Shown here one piece after another: positions 12,670 through 25,120 of a DNA stretch of 64,000 nucleotides. The DNA comes from Cranoglanis bouderius (taxonomy: Eukaryota; Chordata; Actinopteri; Siluriformes; Cranoglanididae), in assembly GCA_023630585.1 (NCBI GenBank), contig CM042552.1:4769501-4833500 (forward strand). The letters run 5' to 3'. The translations under genes and the position numbers were made by a program. The notes beneath the pieces were generated by a model. That model searched no databases. It saw nothing but the letters and a program-made list of their open reading frames with translations, and was not told the origin of the DNA. How positions within the stretch are numbered: position 1 is the first letter of the stretch; each line of letters opens with the position of its first letter.

Positions 12670-14780
12670 CGCATTGTTCACTTCAGAGTGTGATTTTCAT
12701 CCTAGAAACAAAATGGTTCAAAATCGCTCATCGGTTTCCTGTTACAGGGTCCATCTCTGAGCTGAAGAGTGTCTGCAGAGTGTCAAGTGGAGTCCAGAGC
12801 TCAAGGCTGGATAACACTTTCCAGATACAGGAGACAGGAAAGATACATGGCCTGGATCACAAATGGCTCCCAAGCCAACTAGGTAGGGCACTGACTAATG
12901 GCTTTTTATTCCTTATGTAGTACAGTAGACTTTAAAACACTTAATCAGATTCAGCACCAGATTTATGTTATTGTGGAAAAACTGCTCGGGGCACACCCAT
13001 GCGCTGACACTGTATGACCACTGGGGGCGCTGCAGATCTCTGTAGTATATGGGTTAATGGCTCATCAAGACCACTGAATTCGATTGTATTTAATTCTCTG
13101 CTATCTATGAACTAATATCTCAAGGGCAAACAAGTTATAATATGTTTATCTAGATTTAAAATAATAATACAAAGTGCATACCACATCTCTACATGGTTTG
13201 ATGCTGTAGGATGTGTAGTGTCCCTAGGGGAAATGAATGAATATGGAAGAACAGAGGAAGATAACATCCATTTTTGCCTCACAATCCTCTTTCAGATCAC
13301 TGAAGTAATATTTTCACCCGCAGGTTATTTTATCTGGCTCATGAGACACTAATCCTCCATTCACTCTTTTCAGTGCTTTAATTTTTTTTTTCATCCCAAT
13401 AATCTGCTTGTAAGCCATGTGTAAAAGCTCCGCAAAAGCCGAGAGCCAAAGCTCACAGGGGCATGAGCTCTCGGCACATTTCCTGCTTGTCAGTCTGCAT
13501 TTCCTGGTGATATGTGAGGCATACTGAGGCAGTCGATGCTCAAGGGCCTTCCTGTGTTGTTGTGTATGTGTATGTGCTTGCACAATGTGTGAAAGTGTAT
13601 GCTGTGCATGTGCTATTAATAAATCCATCTTTGTGTGCACAATGTCCTTACCTCGGAGACGATGGATTCCCCCTGCTTTCTCGCTCCTTAGTGCTTTCCT
13701 GGCCTTTTCTGCACCCAGTAGGAGCCTTTTTTACTCCAAAAGGGCCCAGTGTTGGGGCTGGCGGGGGGCCAGGATGCTGAAAATCATAGCCCTGTGCCCT
13801 TGCTTTTGTTCCCCGCCGCTGACTGATGCTGGCGGCCTTTAGCACCCTCGCAGAGCTCAGCGTGAGACGTACCGGACTGCCGTGGTGCGGAAGCTCAATT
13901 TGGCAAAGAGAACAGTGTGAGGGAGAACCGCCACGACATTTACAGAGGACAACGGCTTGCGGCAGGTGACAGGCTGCCCTTTTAACGCTGATCCAGAATC
14001 AGCTTTTTACGCCTGTCACTTAAATTAGCTCTGTAAGTGCAAGAGTAACGTTGTCTTGGATCAGTGTAAAAAGTCAGATTTGAACAGAAGACCAGTAGCT
14101 TGTCATTGTATCACTGCGGCTTTGTAGCTCACATCACACATCACAGATCATCAAAGAACCAGGAGAATTTGGAGAAAATATAGACTGATCTTGGATCAGT
14201 GCTGTCCAATTGTTTAATACTAGAGGCGAACCACATAAACTGGGGTCTGGGATCAGCTATCATAGCACTCTTGGCCTCACCAGGAGGGGAGAGTGCGCAA
14301 GGAAAGATCAAATCTGTTTTTATTAAACTCCTGGGGCTCAGGGATAATAACTGCAGCTTTATTTGACATAAGCCCTTTTAGGCCCAGTAGAACAGTGTTA
14401 TATTAAAAAACTCATTTTGCTGCATTTCTGCTGAGGGCTTTGGGTGCAGTCTAGACTCAAAACGCTTGGAACAAAGAGATTTTCTCCTGTGAGGTTTCAT
14501 TCATTTAATAATTAGCCAAAAATGCTAGTAACTAATAATAGGGTTGTATTAGCAGGGTCGTGTGTTCTCACTGTGTGGTCACAATGACCCGATAAGCTCT
14601 GGTAAGGGTTGATGTTTTTCACTATGGTGGAGCTCGTTGAAAGTTTCATTTTAGTTACATTTATTTTTTCAGGGTAATTCACCAACACATCTGAGGTAAA
14701 CGTTGACCTTCTTGACATTTTTAGTCAACATAAAAACTTCACCGCGATGTGCAAGCCAGATATATCATTAGCCGCAATCA
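12670..14780. other. intergenic, no gene seen
   Basis: Somewhat GC-richer at 13640-13990, with several overlapping ORFs on both strands that show no domain. No splice-supported exon found. Confidence 0.6.
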
Positions 14781-14786
14781 TAAGCC

Positions 14787-15035
14787 AGTTCAAGTCAAGT
14801 CAAGTGGCTTTATTGTCATTTCAACCATATACAGCTGGTACAGTACACAGTGAAACGAAACCACGTTCCTCCAGGACAGTGGTGCTACATAAAACAATAC
14901 AGTAACTACATGAAACGACACGTAGAACTAAATAAGACCTACACACTCTACATAAAGTGCACGTGCAAACGTGTGCAAACAACACAAGACAGTACAGTAA
15001 CTACTAAAACAGGACAATAGGCACAGTAATTAGTT
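14787..15035 (+). repeat. dispersed repeat family G
   Basis: TCAAGTCAAGTGGCTTTATT, CAACCATATACAGCTGGTAC and GCACGTGCAAAC. A common teleost-style repeat with no ORF; its inverse copy is at 11260. Confidence 0.7.
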
Positions 15036-15039
15036 TATG

Positions 15040-16370
15040 CTAGGCATCCTTATTTCCCAGTTGCTAGCAACAGTGTTCACTCAACTATAACCATGTGATT
15101 GATAAATGTATCATGTGTTCACATTCATCCCCCCCCCCCATGAACGCACCATGAGTTCATGCTAACAGGTTCACACTAGCATTGTGTTATGTGCTATTTT
15201 CTCAGTGAGATACAGGTATCAGCAAGCAGAGGTGGAACGTACAGTACTTAAGGGAATGTACTCGTGTATTGTTTTAGAGGATTTGTACTTCGAGTATGAT
15301 TGAATTTTAATACTTGTACTCTTATACAGTTAACATTTCCATTAAAATACCCAATTCTTTAATTCCTTAAATTTTCATTTTAAATATTCGTCACAAATCT
15401 CAAAGATTTTGACTTCAATTTTTTTCCTATAACAGGATATTGTCATATTACACAGCCCTTCTTTTATTTATAGTAATTGCAGTGATTTCATGTAGGATTA
15501 ACACGGTGTGAATAAACATTACTTTCACTGTTTGGCCATGCACAACTATTATCCTGTCCCTTTTTTTTTTCTCTACAGGGATACAAGAATACTAAAAGGA
15601 AAAAAAAAGTAGGAAGAAATGATTAGAAAACACCACACAGAGATATCAGGGGTTCTGAAACTTTTTGAAGATAATTGCTTTTCCCTGATGATCGTCACAG
15701 ATGAATGTTTTGAAAATAATTCAATAATCCACCAAAACGTGATTGGATTTTCTTCAAATTCATGCGTAACAAGTCATAACAAGCAAATAGCTATTTTTCC
15801 AGACCATGTTGGTAGAAAAGTTTTCTAATTTCAGTTCATATACTTTTAAATCTGTTTTATTTTTATTTTTTAATTTATTTCAGTGGACACATTTCAATGT
15901 GATACTTCATTACTACTTTAAACTAACAATGATTGATCAAGTCCCCCCCCCCCCGGGGGCCTCTAACTGGGCCTCTAATTAGTACTCAATAATATTTAAC
16001 TAGATTTGTTAGGCTTCAGCAACCTTCACGTATTTTCCACTCTTCAGTGTTTTAGTTTTACTACATTGACTGTTTGAACGTTTCTGTTGCTGTGGTAAAA
16101 AAAAAAAAAAAATTGCAGCAGCAGCTCCTGAATTAGATTTGATTTCATTAGGTGGTTGTTTGCAAGCAGTAATAAAGTCCCTTTAGCCAGCGGTACATTG
16201 AATTTTTCTCTCCACTCAGTCAGGGAATGAAAGGAATGAGGAATAAAAAACCTTCCTGCCGCTTGCACTGACCACTAAATACAGTGTGGTGTTTATACAG
16301 CTGCATGAGTGTATTTACATATTTATCTCACTGCATATTTCTACCATACTTGTATTTGCATGCTTCATGT
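15040..16370. other. intergenic, no gene seen
   Basis: AT-rich with C runs (15129-15139, 15943-15954) and A/T runs. No gene signal. Confidence 0.65.
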
Positions 16371-16374
16371 TTGC

Positions 16375-16386
16375 ATGTGTGCGTGC

Positions 16387-16427
<41 letters not shown>
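16375..16427. repeat. (TG)n microsatellite with GCGT start
   Basis: GTGC/GCGT units grade into ~18 perfect TG units. The ORF here is only repeat translation. Confidence 0.95.
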
Positions 16428-16428
<1 letters not shown>

Positions 16429-16504
16429 TGTCCTGTGCATGAGGGACAGGAACAATCTGAGGGTTCTTGTTGACCCAGAGTTGTGTTCATTCGTGTGTCC
16501 AATT

Positions 16505-17100
16505 CTATAATGGACTCTAATCAGAGTCAACATCAGAATTATTAGCATGCTGCAGGAAAATTATTAAGTATGATTATACTAAATGCAAATGTTTTCTGCA
16601 AGACACTAGTTTCATAAGTATTGGTACAGTTAACAGTTAAGGTTGGAGACACAAGTCTAGGATCTTGGTCTACTCCACTCCTTTATATTCTTTGGTTTGT
16701 GTTATGTGCAATGTTTTCAATAGGGTTCAAATCCAGAGATTGGGAAATCGTTGCAAGACATACATTTTGTGTTAGTTTTCTGTATTTATTCACTATGATT
16801 TTGGAAGATTTATTAATGGATGAGTTGTAACCTATTGGCAGAGGTAACCAGATGGGCTAAAGTATCCTGGTACAGAATTTATAATGGATCAATGGGGTGC
16901 CCAATAATTTTTGCCACATTTCTTGAGTGCTATAAAATGCTGTTATTTAAAAAAAAAAAAAAAGTTTATAAGAATTACTTTTTTAAGATGAAGCTTCTCC
17001 ATCATATTGTTTAATGTTTATGTAATGTAATCATTTTGCCTGTTCTTTTGAAAGGTGCTGATATTTATGATCAACCTTAGGTGTTTAGTAATAGATGCGA
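16505..17100 (+). mobile_element. decayed transposon-like repeat
   Basis: GTTGGAGACACAAGTC, GGGTTCAAATCCAGAGATTG and TTGGCAGAGGTAACCAGATG, ending GGGGTGCCCAATAATTTTTG. Resembles known fish non-coding DNA transposons; all ORFs are broken. Confidence 0.4.
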
Positions 17101-17335
17101 TACATATCAAACGTAGGATTAACTAATAGAAACATTCAGCAAATATGAATATTATGGAGAATAGAGATTTCAGATGCTTTTCATGGCTTCCTTTGTGGCT
17201 CACAATGATCAGTTCGTAAACACATGATAATACCTCGACTTTCCGTTGTCATGGAGATGTTGTCATGTCGTGGCCCACCTGTTAGGTCTCAAGAAAGACC
17301 ACATGAAACAGATTTTTTTGCCACTTATGTAAAAG

Positions 17336-17860
17336 TGTGGGCTAGATGATGGGCTAGCCATCACTAATTTGTTATCTTGTTGGCTGGCTAATGTGGTTAA
17401 ACCTATGTAGCACTTTTGAGACGAAACCTGACACGTGTTTCCTCACTCAGTTGCATTTTGCTGCTCGGCTGTTTTGAGAATTGATTTTCGTCCAAGATAA
17501 AGTAAGCATTTTCTGTAGTTGTGTGAGTGGATGTTTACTTTATATATCACATATATGGGTTGATAATGGCTACCAAGTCTAATTTTGCACAAAAGTGGTT
17601 TATCTGTGACTTCAGCATCATTCTTTGGGGATGTGGGCTAGATGATAGTGATAGGCCATCACTGGGCCATCGCTAATTTGCTGTCTTGTTGGTAGGCTAA
17701 TGTCCTGAAACGTGTTGTGTTCGCTCACTCCGTTGCTTTTCTCTCACTCTCAGCTGTTATGAGAATTGATTTTTGTCTCAGAAAAGGTAAGCATTTTATC
17801 CAGCTGTGTGAGCGGATGTTTATTTTATATATCATTTTGGCTGCCAAGTCTTAAGAGGTG
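17336..17860 (+). repeat. diverged tandem duplication, ~295 bp spacing
   Basis: GTGGGCTAGATGAT starts near 17338 and 17634. Both units then carry CCATC-(A/G)CTAATTTG, TCTTGTTGG, GAGAATTGATTTT, GTAAGCATTTT, TGTGTGAG(T/C)GGATGTTTA and TTTATATATCA in order. Confidence 0.8.
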
Positions 17861-18054
17861 CCAATAATTGTGAAGTAGAGTGCAAACACAGTCTGTAAAG
17901 GAAGCCTTTTTGTTGTCATGGAGATGATATCAGGTCAGTCCAGGGCTGTGTCCACATAGCAAACTATATTAAAGCAAATATGGCTACATAAGCACTGAGC
18001 ACCATTGACCAGGATTTGGATGAAAGTTGCAAAATGCAACTAATATTAGTTTTG

Positions 18055-18575
18055 GGACAAAAGTGGCCAAAGGAGTCCAAGAGAGCATAATTGGCCGTGC
18101 TCTCAGGGAAGTAGGGGTGGCATACTCTCTCTCCCCTTGTCAATCACAGTGACACTAGCCGATCATGAGCATCTATAAGCTCATGAATGTGAAAGAGGGC
18201 AGATAGCACACAGATAGAATGTGTTACGTCGCTCCCTGACGTTGCATGAGCAGCAGTTTGAAAAGATGCAGTCGGCTAGCCTTGGAGGACATACATTTAT
18301 GGCAGACACCCTTATCCAGAGCAACTTACATTTTTATGTCATTTATACAACTGAGCAGTTGAGGGTTAAGAGCTTTGCTCAAGGGCCCACAGTGGCAGCT
18401 TGGCAGTGATGGGGTTTGAACTCATGACCTTCTGGTTAGTAGTCCAACTGCTTAACCACTGAGCTACCACTGCCCTCCCTGGTTGGTAGGTATCGCATAA
18501 TAATGGAGACCTAACTGGTGGATGGGAATTTTCCAAGACAAAATTAGGGAGAAAATTGGACGGGGGTGGGGAGCT
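18055..18575 (+). mobile_element. SINE family B copy, interrupted by a family A SINE
   Basis: AGAGCATAATTGGCCGTGCT, CAATCACAGTGACACTAGCC and AAGATGCAGTCGGCTAGC lie left of an inserted family A SINE. The tail (GGTGGATGGGAATTTTCC, GGGAGAAAATTGG) lies to the right, from 18477. Confidence 0.75.
18287..18476 (-). mobile_element. tRNA-derived SINE, family A
   Basis: The minus strand reads GTGGTAGCTCAGTGGTTAAG (box A), GGTCATGAGTTCAAACCC (box B), GCTCTTAACCCTCAACTG and the tail AAGTTGCTCTGGATAAGGGT plus GTCTGCCATAAATG. It sits inside a family B SINE and is therefore younger. Other copies: 55376 and 58877. Confidence 0.85.
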
Positions 18576-18579
18576 GGCC

Positions 18580-20030
18580 AAACTGACAGTTCCAGTCTAC
18601 ATCAGGTCTGAGATCCGGTCTGATCAGGGTTGAGTTCTGGCTTGAATATGTTCGATTATGTCCACAGCAGTACTTAAAACAAAAGTGGTAAATGTGCGTG
18701 GTTAAAGGAATACATTCTGAAACACATTAAATATGTTTGCGTTTAGTGATTCTGGTGCTAATTTGTTGGTGGGTGCTGTATTTTTTCATTATTCCCATGA
18801 GAATTAGCAGCTGTTTGCTGCACTGATGTCACACAGTGACACTGTTATTGTTAGAACAGTTACAGAGGCGTCTAATAGGAGGAGAAAATTCAGCACTCTC
18901 AAAAATAAGGGATAACAGTCAGGTTTCAACGTTAGCCCCTAAAAACAAAAGAGCTTCTTTACTTACTCAACATTTTCCAGTGAAGTCAGATCAGTGAGAA
19001 ATCCACTGTAGACGTAGTGGTCATGTTGCTGAAAAGGTTTGACACAGAATACAGTGTAGCCATACGACGCAGTTGTGCTGAGTTACGGCAGAGACTCGGC
19101 TCAGCTAAAGATGAAGCTCTGGAAACTGAGAGAGCTGAACAGGTTAAAGGATTAAAGTGCCACTGCATTGATTTCTTTAGGTGGAGATGAATCGAGGGCT
19201 AAATCTTATTGTCGCCACAATCAGCGGGTAGTCGAACGGCATTATGGGTGATGTAAGTGAAAATAGATGAACCAAACAAAAAAAAAAAGTCAACAGTTTC
19301 ATCAGGAAACAAATCTCCGATGCTTTTTAAGCTCATATGTTAAACTTAAAGCTTAACCCGCAAGTCATTCAGGGTGTATTTTTGCTTTAAGCGTATATGG
19401 AAGAGCTGTTGAGGAAAAACTTCCTGACCCTTGCTCACTTACTCGATTGCATTGCTCAGCTCTCGTAGTCATGGAGCTGGTTTACACTGAGACAAAGTCT
19501 CCTTTTGCGGTTTATGACCACAGCAATCAGTAAAGTGTATTTGTTTCCATTTAATGACATGGCGGTGTGCTCGACCCACCCCATCATCTGCTTCTTATAC
19601 AAATATGATGTGCAAATAATATCAGCCTTTTACTGAAAAGAGCCTCTTATACCAACTGTGTCGTCCTTAGATTACGCTATGTGATGTTCTTCTGGTCTGT
19701 TATTTTTCCTATAATGTTTTGTGAAAAAATATAGCCAAATTTGTATAAGCTTTCTCATTCTGTGAATCCAATAAAAACAAAGATAAGAATATTAATGCTA
19801 TTTGTAGACATGTTTATGTATTTTAACCTTGAAATTGTTTTGCTCTGTTGGCAGATAATTTTACTTAATAATAACTTAATAATAATAAATGCCTGAATAT
19901 AAGCCAAATTACTAATGGAGCAAGACAATCTCATAATCAGAAATATTTGATAGATTCACCTATATGCATCAAAGATTTGACTTTTTTGTGTCCTTTTTTA
20001 GTTAGTCTCCTAAGTGTTATTTGTTATACC
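18580..20030. other. intergenic, no gene seen
   Basis: Unique AT-rich sequence. A 60-codon ORF near 18986-19168 is unsupported. Confidence 0.6.
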
Positions 20031-20035
20031 GTCCC

Positions 20036-20463
20036 TTCTGAAACTATTGGAACGGCAAGGCTGATTCATTCGTTTGTGCTGTACACCATAGACAGCTCTC
20101 TGATCTTCGTGTTCACGTATCCTTTTTAACAACAAATGCAGTCTTCACAGGTGAAACTGAAGGCTAAAACCAAGAGTAGATGTTCAGAGCTATTTATCGT
20201 ATATCGGTCTCAGAGGACACACCTGGGTAACAAGAAACACCTGTCAGTCACATGTTCCAATATTTTTGCTCGCCTACAAATCGGGTGGTCTGATACAAAA
20301 ACGTGCCGTTCTATGTCGTTTAACACGTCTACATATAAATGCCAGGAAATAAAAGCTGAAATTCATCTTATTTCATATTCGTCTTTTGATCTCAAACCCA
20401 AATGTCTTCAGTCTACAGCAAAAACAAAGGAATTGGCCTTGCTGTTCCAATAGTTTCGTGGAC
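20036..20463. mobile_element. MITE with ~24-bp terminal inverted repeats
   Basis: Left end TGAAACTATTGGAACGGCAA at ~20039 is the near-perfect reverse complement of the right end TTGCTGTTCCAATAGTTTCG at ~20439-20458. The ~425-bp interior has no transposase. Probably a non-autonomous DNA transposon. Confidence 0.7.
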
Positions 20464-20799
20464 TGAAAGTATATTTTAACGCTATATAAGATTATGCCAC
20501 TGTGATTTTTTTTTTTTTTTTTGCTGTCTTGCAAATTCGTTTTCCACTACATTAACTTGAGTGTTTTTCCTCTTTTTTAATTATAGTTCATGCATTTTAA
20601 CCTAATAGTCACACGCTTAGTATTCATTATATTCACAGCCTATTGAATGCTTTTGAGATATGAATTATGCATCTTTCTGAAAGCATGTCCTTGATCATAG
20701 CGTTTATGTACCACTGTAGGAATCTTTAGGTAGAGCCTCAAAGCCCTGTGAGTCATTTTAATATTAAGGTTCAGGCAGCAGCGTTTATTTATTTATTTG

Positions 20800-21130
20800 T
20801 TTAATTTAATTTTCCTCCCATTTTCCAGCAAACTCTCCACTATCATGCGACAGCTACCAGCCAGGGAGGCTGAAGGCTGACATGCGCTTCCTTTGAGACG
20901 CGTGAACCCAGTCAACGGCATCTATTTTGAACCGCTGCATCACAGGTCAGAGTAACACACTCACAGAAACGTGCTATCTGCCCTCTTCCACATACAAGGA
21001 CTCACAGATTGGCTAGTGTTACTTTGACAGCCAGGGGGGAAAGTAATGACATCTCTCTCACCCAATTTTTACACATGGCTGTGGCACTGGCAGGATTCAA
21101 ACTTGTTATCTCTCGAAGATACGGTAGGCC
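20800..21130 (-). mobile_element. SINE family B copy, reverse orientation
   Basis: The reverse complement carries CCTGCCAGTGCCACAGCCAT, a GAGAGATGTCATTACTTTCC block, and GAGGGCAGATAGCACG. It parallels 7983-8295. Confidence 0.65.
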
Positions 21131-21907
21131 AATGCTTTTCTGTTACACAAAAGCTTCACACACATTTTCCATTGAGTTTTGCATCAGATCTATGAGCCTA
21201 GCTTGGTTACTAGTAACAGAACTCATCGCAAATTTATCACACCTGCTTTAGTGTACACTGCTTGGTTAGATCATATTATTTGTTGTCAATAATGTTTGAC
21301 TGTGATGGACTTCCTGTTTATTCTGCTTCTTCCTAATACTATCTATGTAAATTAGTGACATCTGCATACACAAATCCACACCTCTGTGGTCTTGTGACCA
21401 TAATTGCAATATTATCCTCATCGCTTCTAGGAGAAGGTAAAAGATCTGTGTCCTCGCTGATGGACTCCATTTGACGTAAGTGGAAAATTCGTGTCAATTT
21501 GTCCCCCACACACACCGTGACTATTATTTTAAGTGTGAAAAATGCCACCTGTCCCCCTTTTATTTTCCCCTCTTCTTTCTATGCTCCAAAAACACTGATT
21601 ATTTCCACATTTCTCCCCGTGCCAAAACTCACAGGATATCAAAGAAATGTTCCTGGAAAACTACTTTCTCCGAATGTACTATATAACCCTTCAGCTTGTC
21701 TTCTGTGTTGTATTTGCAATAGCTAGATGGACGACTGTGTCCAAAAAAATGTGTAAGAAAGGAACAAAAAAAAAAAGGGTCTTGAAGTGAGCTGGACCAT
21801 CTGGTGTGTTCTCTGGTGGGTGAATGTCTCCGGTTTAAATTAAAAAAAAAAAAAAAGAGAAAAGAAAGGAAAGAAAAGAACCGGTGGAACCCAATGAATC
21901 ACGTTCA

Positions 21908-21910
<3 letters not shown>

Positions 21911-21941
<31 letters not shown>
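21911..21941. repeat. (GA)n microsatellite
   Basis: Fifteen GA units. Confidence 0.95.
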
Positions 21942-21944
<3 letters not shown>

Positions 21945-22157
21945 TTCATTCTTCATGGTTTTTAGTTGCACAGTATGTTTTAAGTTGAAAGGCTGAGATT
22001 ACAGTTAGTCCTGAACACGTACTGACATTATCCAGTGTTGCCAAAAAAAAAAGAAAAAGAAAAAAAAAGTGTCTTTAAAGTGTGTCCAAACAGCAGCCAT
22101 GTGACGGGTCTGCAGCCAAATATGGTTAAAGTTTTCTTTTTTCTTCATTACTGACTG

Positions 22158-22158
<1 letters not shown>

Positions 22159-22223
<65 letters not shown>

Positions 22224-22310
22224 GTATGTGTTTTCAGACACACATTGTGGTTTGTGGGTGGCTGAAGCAAAGTTGAGATAGTCAACATACTCAAGAGTGA
22301 TGCTATATAT

Positions 22311-22397
<87 letters not shown>
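22159..22397. repeat. microsatellite cluster: (TG)n, then (TA)n(TG)n
   Basis: About 30 TG units (22159-22230), an 82-bp spacer, then ~21 TA units (22313-22355) joined directly to ~21 TG units (22356-22397). Confidence 0.95.
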
Positions 22398-22400
<3 letters not shown>

Positions 22401-22439
22401 GTATATATATATTTAATAGCAGTAAATTTTGAAATAAGG

Positions 22440-23080
22440 AATAAAAAACATGTCATGCTGTTATAGAAAAATAATCAGTGACTGGTTGGTGTCATGCGGC
22501 CTTTTTCCAGTAACTTTTTCCACCCCAAAGCTGATTATTTTCCAATAACTTTTTTCCCGATTTGTCAATGATTACTTTTCTTTTGTTTTGTTTTTTTTAA
22601 TTTAGTAAAGAAGGAGATGTTATACTTTTTTCTCCATTTACATTTACATATTACACTGTGGAACATCCACAAGACAAGTTAGTTCCTGTTATCGCTTATG
22701 TTATAGCAGCTATAACATAAGTATAACGTTCCCTCACCTCAGTCTCTCTCAATCTTTCACGAGACAAAAAGAAGCAAACATAAAGCAGAAAGTGTAATCT
22801 CTTCTGTCCTGAAGACTTTCCTGTGACTGCTACAAAGCCCTGACACTGGAAACTGCGTCCATAAATGTTAAATAAACATCTCCTCATAGAAGTCTTTGCT
22901 ATATCAACGAGTACACGATTTTTGTCCCCATGAATTAGCTGTTAAGATTTTATTATAACAAGTGCATTAATATAAACCTGTGATTTGCCTTGTAGCTGCT
23001 GTTATAGAAAATTAATCAACCCCTTCAGACCAGTCAGATTTGAGAATTTACCTGTGCTGTGATATAATGATGTGTATTTT
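22440..23080. mobile_element. palindromic family C copy
   Basis: CTGTTATAGAAAAATAATCA at ~22459, AGTTAGTTCCTGTTATCGC, ACACTGGAAACTGCG, AATAAACATCTCCTCATAGA, then CTGTTATAGAAAATTAATCA at ~23000. Modules and order match the other copies. Confidence 0.6.
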
Positions 23081-23089
23081 ATATTTATT

Positions 23090-25110
23090 TTCTCATTTTT
23101 GTCCACATTTAGTTCAGAATGTTTAAATGAATGGAAAACATACAGTACATTGGCGTCTCTTTTCACTTGTATTGTGTACACGTACTGTATTGTATCACAT
23201 TGAAAGACTTCCTGTTTTTTTTTTTTTTTTCTCTTTGCATATTAACAATGCAATCTTTGTGAACTGGTATTATATTCATACACATATGTACACCCACACC
23301 AATCTGTGGTCAGATGATTTGATGAGTGTTCAATTTTTTTTTTGTTGTTTTTATTAAAAGGTCATTTGTTTCTTTTGATACACTTAGAGACATGACAGAG
23401 AAGTGACAAGTTCCTGTGCTCCTGACACTCAGCAGGCAGTCCTGTCTGTTTGTGCTGTCTATACATACACTGAGCATTACACATAATTACTACGGCATTA
23501 CCATAGTTACTGAGCGCTGTCTGTCCTGCTCTGTATTTAAATCCTGCACAGTTCCCATGGTTTGTCAGATAACCAATTCATAACTCTGATGTGCATGTGT
23601 GCTTTGAAACATGCATGGCCATGGATTTTTTTTTAGCCATAGCTACAGAACTGCTGGCGTACACAGGTCTAGTTCCTGTTCCCCATGTCACAGCCTCCCA
23701 TCTGTTTCCTAACGGCACACTACTTTCAAATCTCTCTCACCACTACCAGGTCATTTCATAGGGTATTTTTCTTTTTTCTTTCTTTCTTTCTTTCTTATTT
23801 ACAGCACTAACAATAACTAACAATAACATGCCAACATCATCACTTTCTATTTCTGAGCTCTTGGACATTTTGCATTTTGTACATTCAGCATGGCAGCTAG
23901 ATGACCCATGCCTTCAATTATGCTGTTTACTGATCTTAGTCTTGCAGTTGGCGTCTTTGGGAAATGTACATTCTTAGTCTTTATTTGAAAACTCACTCAA
24001 GGTCATTAACAAAACATTCAGTCACTGCGTTAAATAAGGTCTGTCTGAATACTCATTATTTATTTCGAAATTAGGGACTATATATATATATATATATATG
24101 CGAATAAGATGTTCAAAACAGTTTTTGGCTTTAAAATAATAGGTATTACAAAACAGTCCCGTTTTTCTCATTGTTTTTTCCCCCCATCATTTCAATTTTC
24201 ATTTTCATTTCTAAATTCATTAAAGTTAATGACAGATCTTGAATTACCCAGAGGTGTATCAGCAATTTCTGTGTATCCAGTACCTAGAAAATATGATTAG
24301 TTTGCCATTAGTGCCTGATGTACTGCTAATATGGATTAGTACATGTTTTTTTTATTTTTTTTATTAGCAAGGGGTGAGGAAAATGGAGGACAAGATTTTC
24401 CAGATGCTGCAATTTAAGAACATTTTGACCACCCAAAACTGATTTCTGTATACGCTGATCCCATTTTTATCACACCTTTTATGAAAATGGAATAAGGTTC
24501 CAGAGTACAACCAGAGAAAAGAGCATGTACAACAGCGAGCTTGTACATCTCGCTCGACTCTGTTCACGCTGAAATGTACTGCAGTGGCGTTTTTTCATAT
24601 TTGTATTCATGAATATGTGATTACTAGGCTTTGTGTGGTGAACCAAGTAGAATCGATTAAAAATTTGTTAATATTTTAGTGTTTAAAACCAACTGTATGA
24701 GAACATGAATTCATTCAATATTTTAATGCGTTCCGAGAGAAATTTAAATAAAATAAAAAGCAGTTTCCTTTTTCCTGTTTCCCATTTGAAGTTTGAAATG
24801 AAAAACAAATAAATTTAACATACCTGGACCGAATATGTACGTATATTAGATTGTATTTTACTTTGTTTACCGCAAAGTGATTAAAACTCATAGCTCATTG
24901 ACTGTCCATACAACCGACTGAAAACATAATTTTTTACAGTTTGCTACTGAATATTCCACAAAAGTGTATCCTAGTCATTTACGCATTGGACATTTGCCCG
25001 TAAGTATGTCATCTGACCAATTTTTCCCTCGATGGTGGATTAAACAACAGACCCCATGACCGTGCAACAAGAGTCTCCATTCATATATGAACATGAACGT
25101 CTTTTTAAAT
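23090..25110. other. intergenic, no gene seen
   Basis: A TTTC run (23772-23796) and a TA run (24079-24100) in AT-rich sequence. The right part could be kctd12 3' UTR if a distal polyA site is used. Confidence 0.6.
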
Positions 25111-25114
25111 TTAG

Positions 25115-25120
25115 TTTATT
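25115..25120 (-). terminator. candidate polyadenylation signal downstream of kctd12
   Basis: AATAAA on the minus strand, ~1.6 kb past the kctd12 stop. Mammalian KCTD12 has a multi-kilobase 3' UTR, so this or a further hexamer (24059-24064 or near 24350) could be used. Which one is unknown. Confidence 0.25.

Noticed and set aside
13314..13845. overlapping ORFs up to 108 codons on both strands
   Set aside because: No motif, mutually overlapping, likely chance in GC-richer DNA.
18287..18476. possible tRNA gene from box A/box B words
   Set aside because: Part of a tRNA-derived SINE with its own tail; cannot form an intact tRNA. The same holds for 55376 and 58877.
22005..22456. Thr-His and Tyr-Ile repeat ORFs
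   Set aside because: Translations of dinucleotide repeats.
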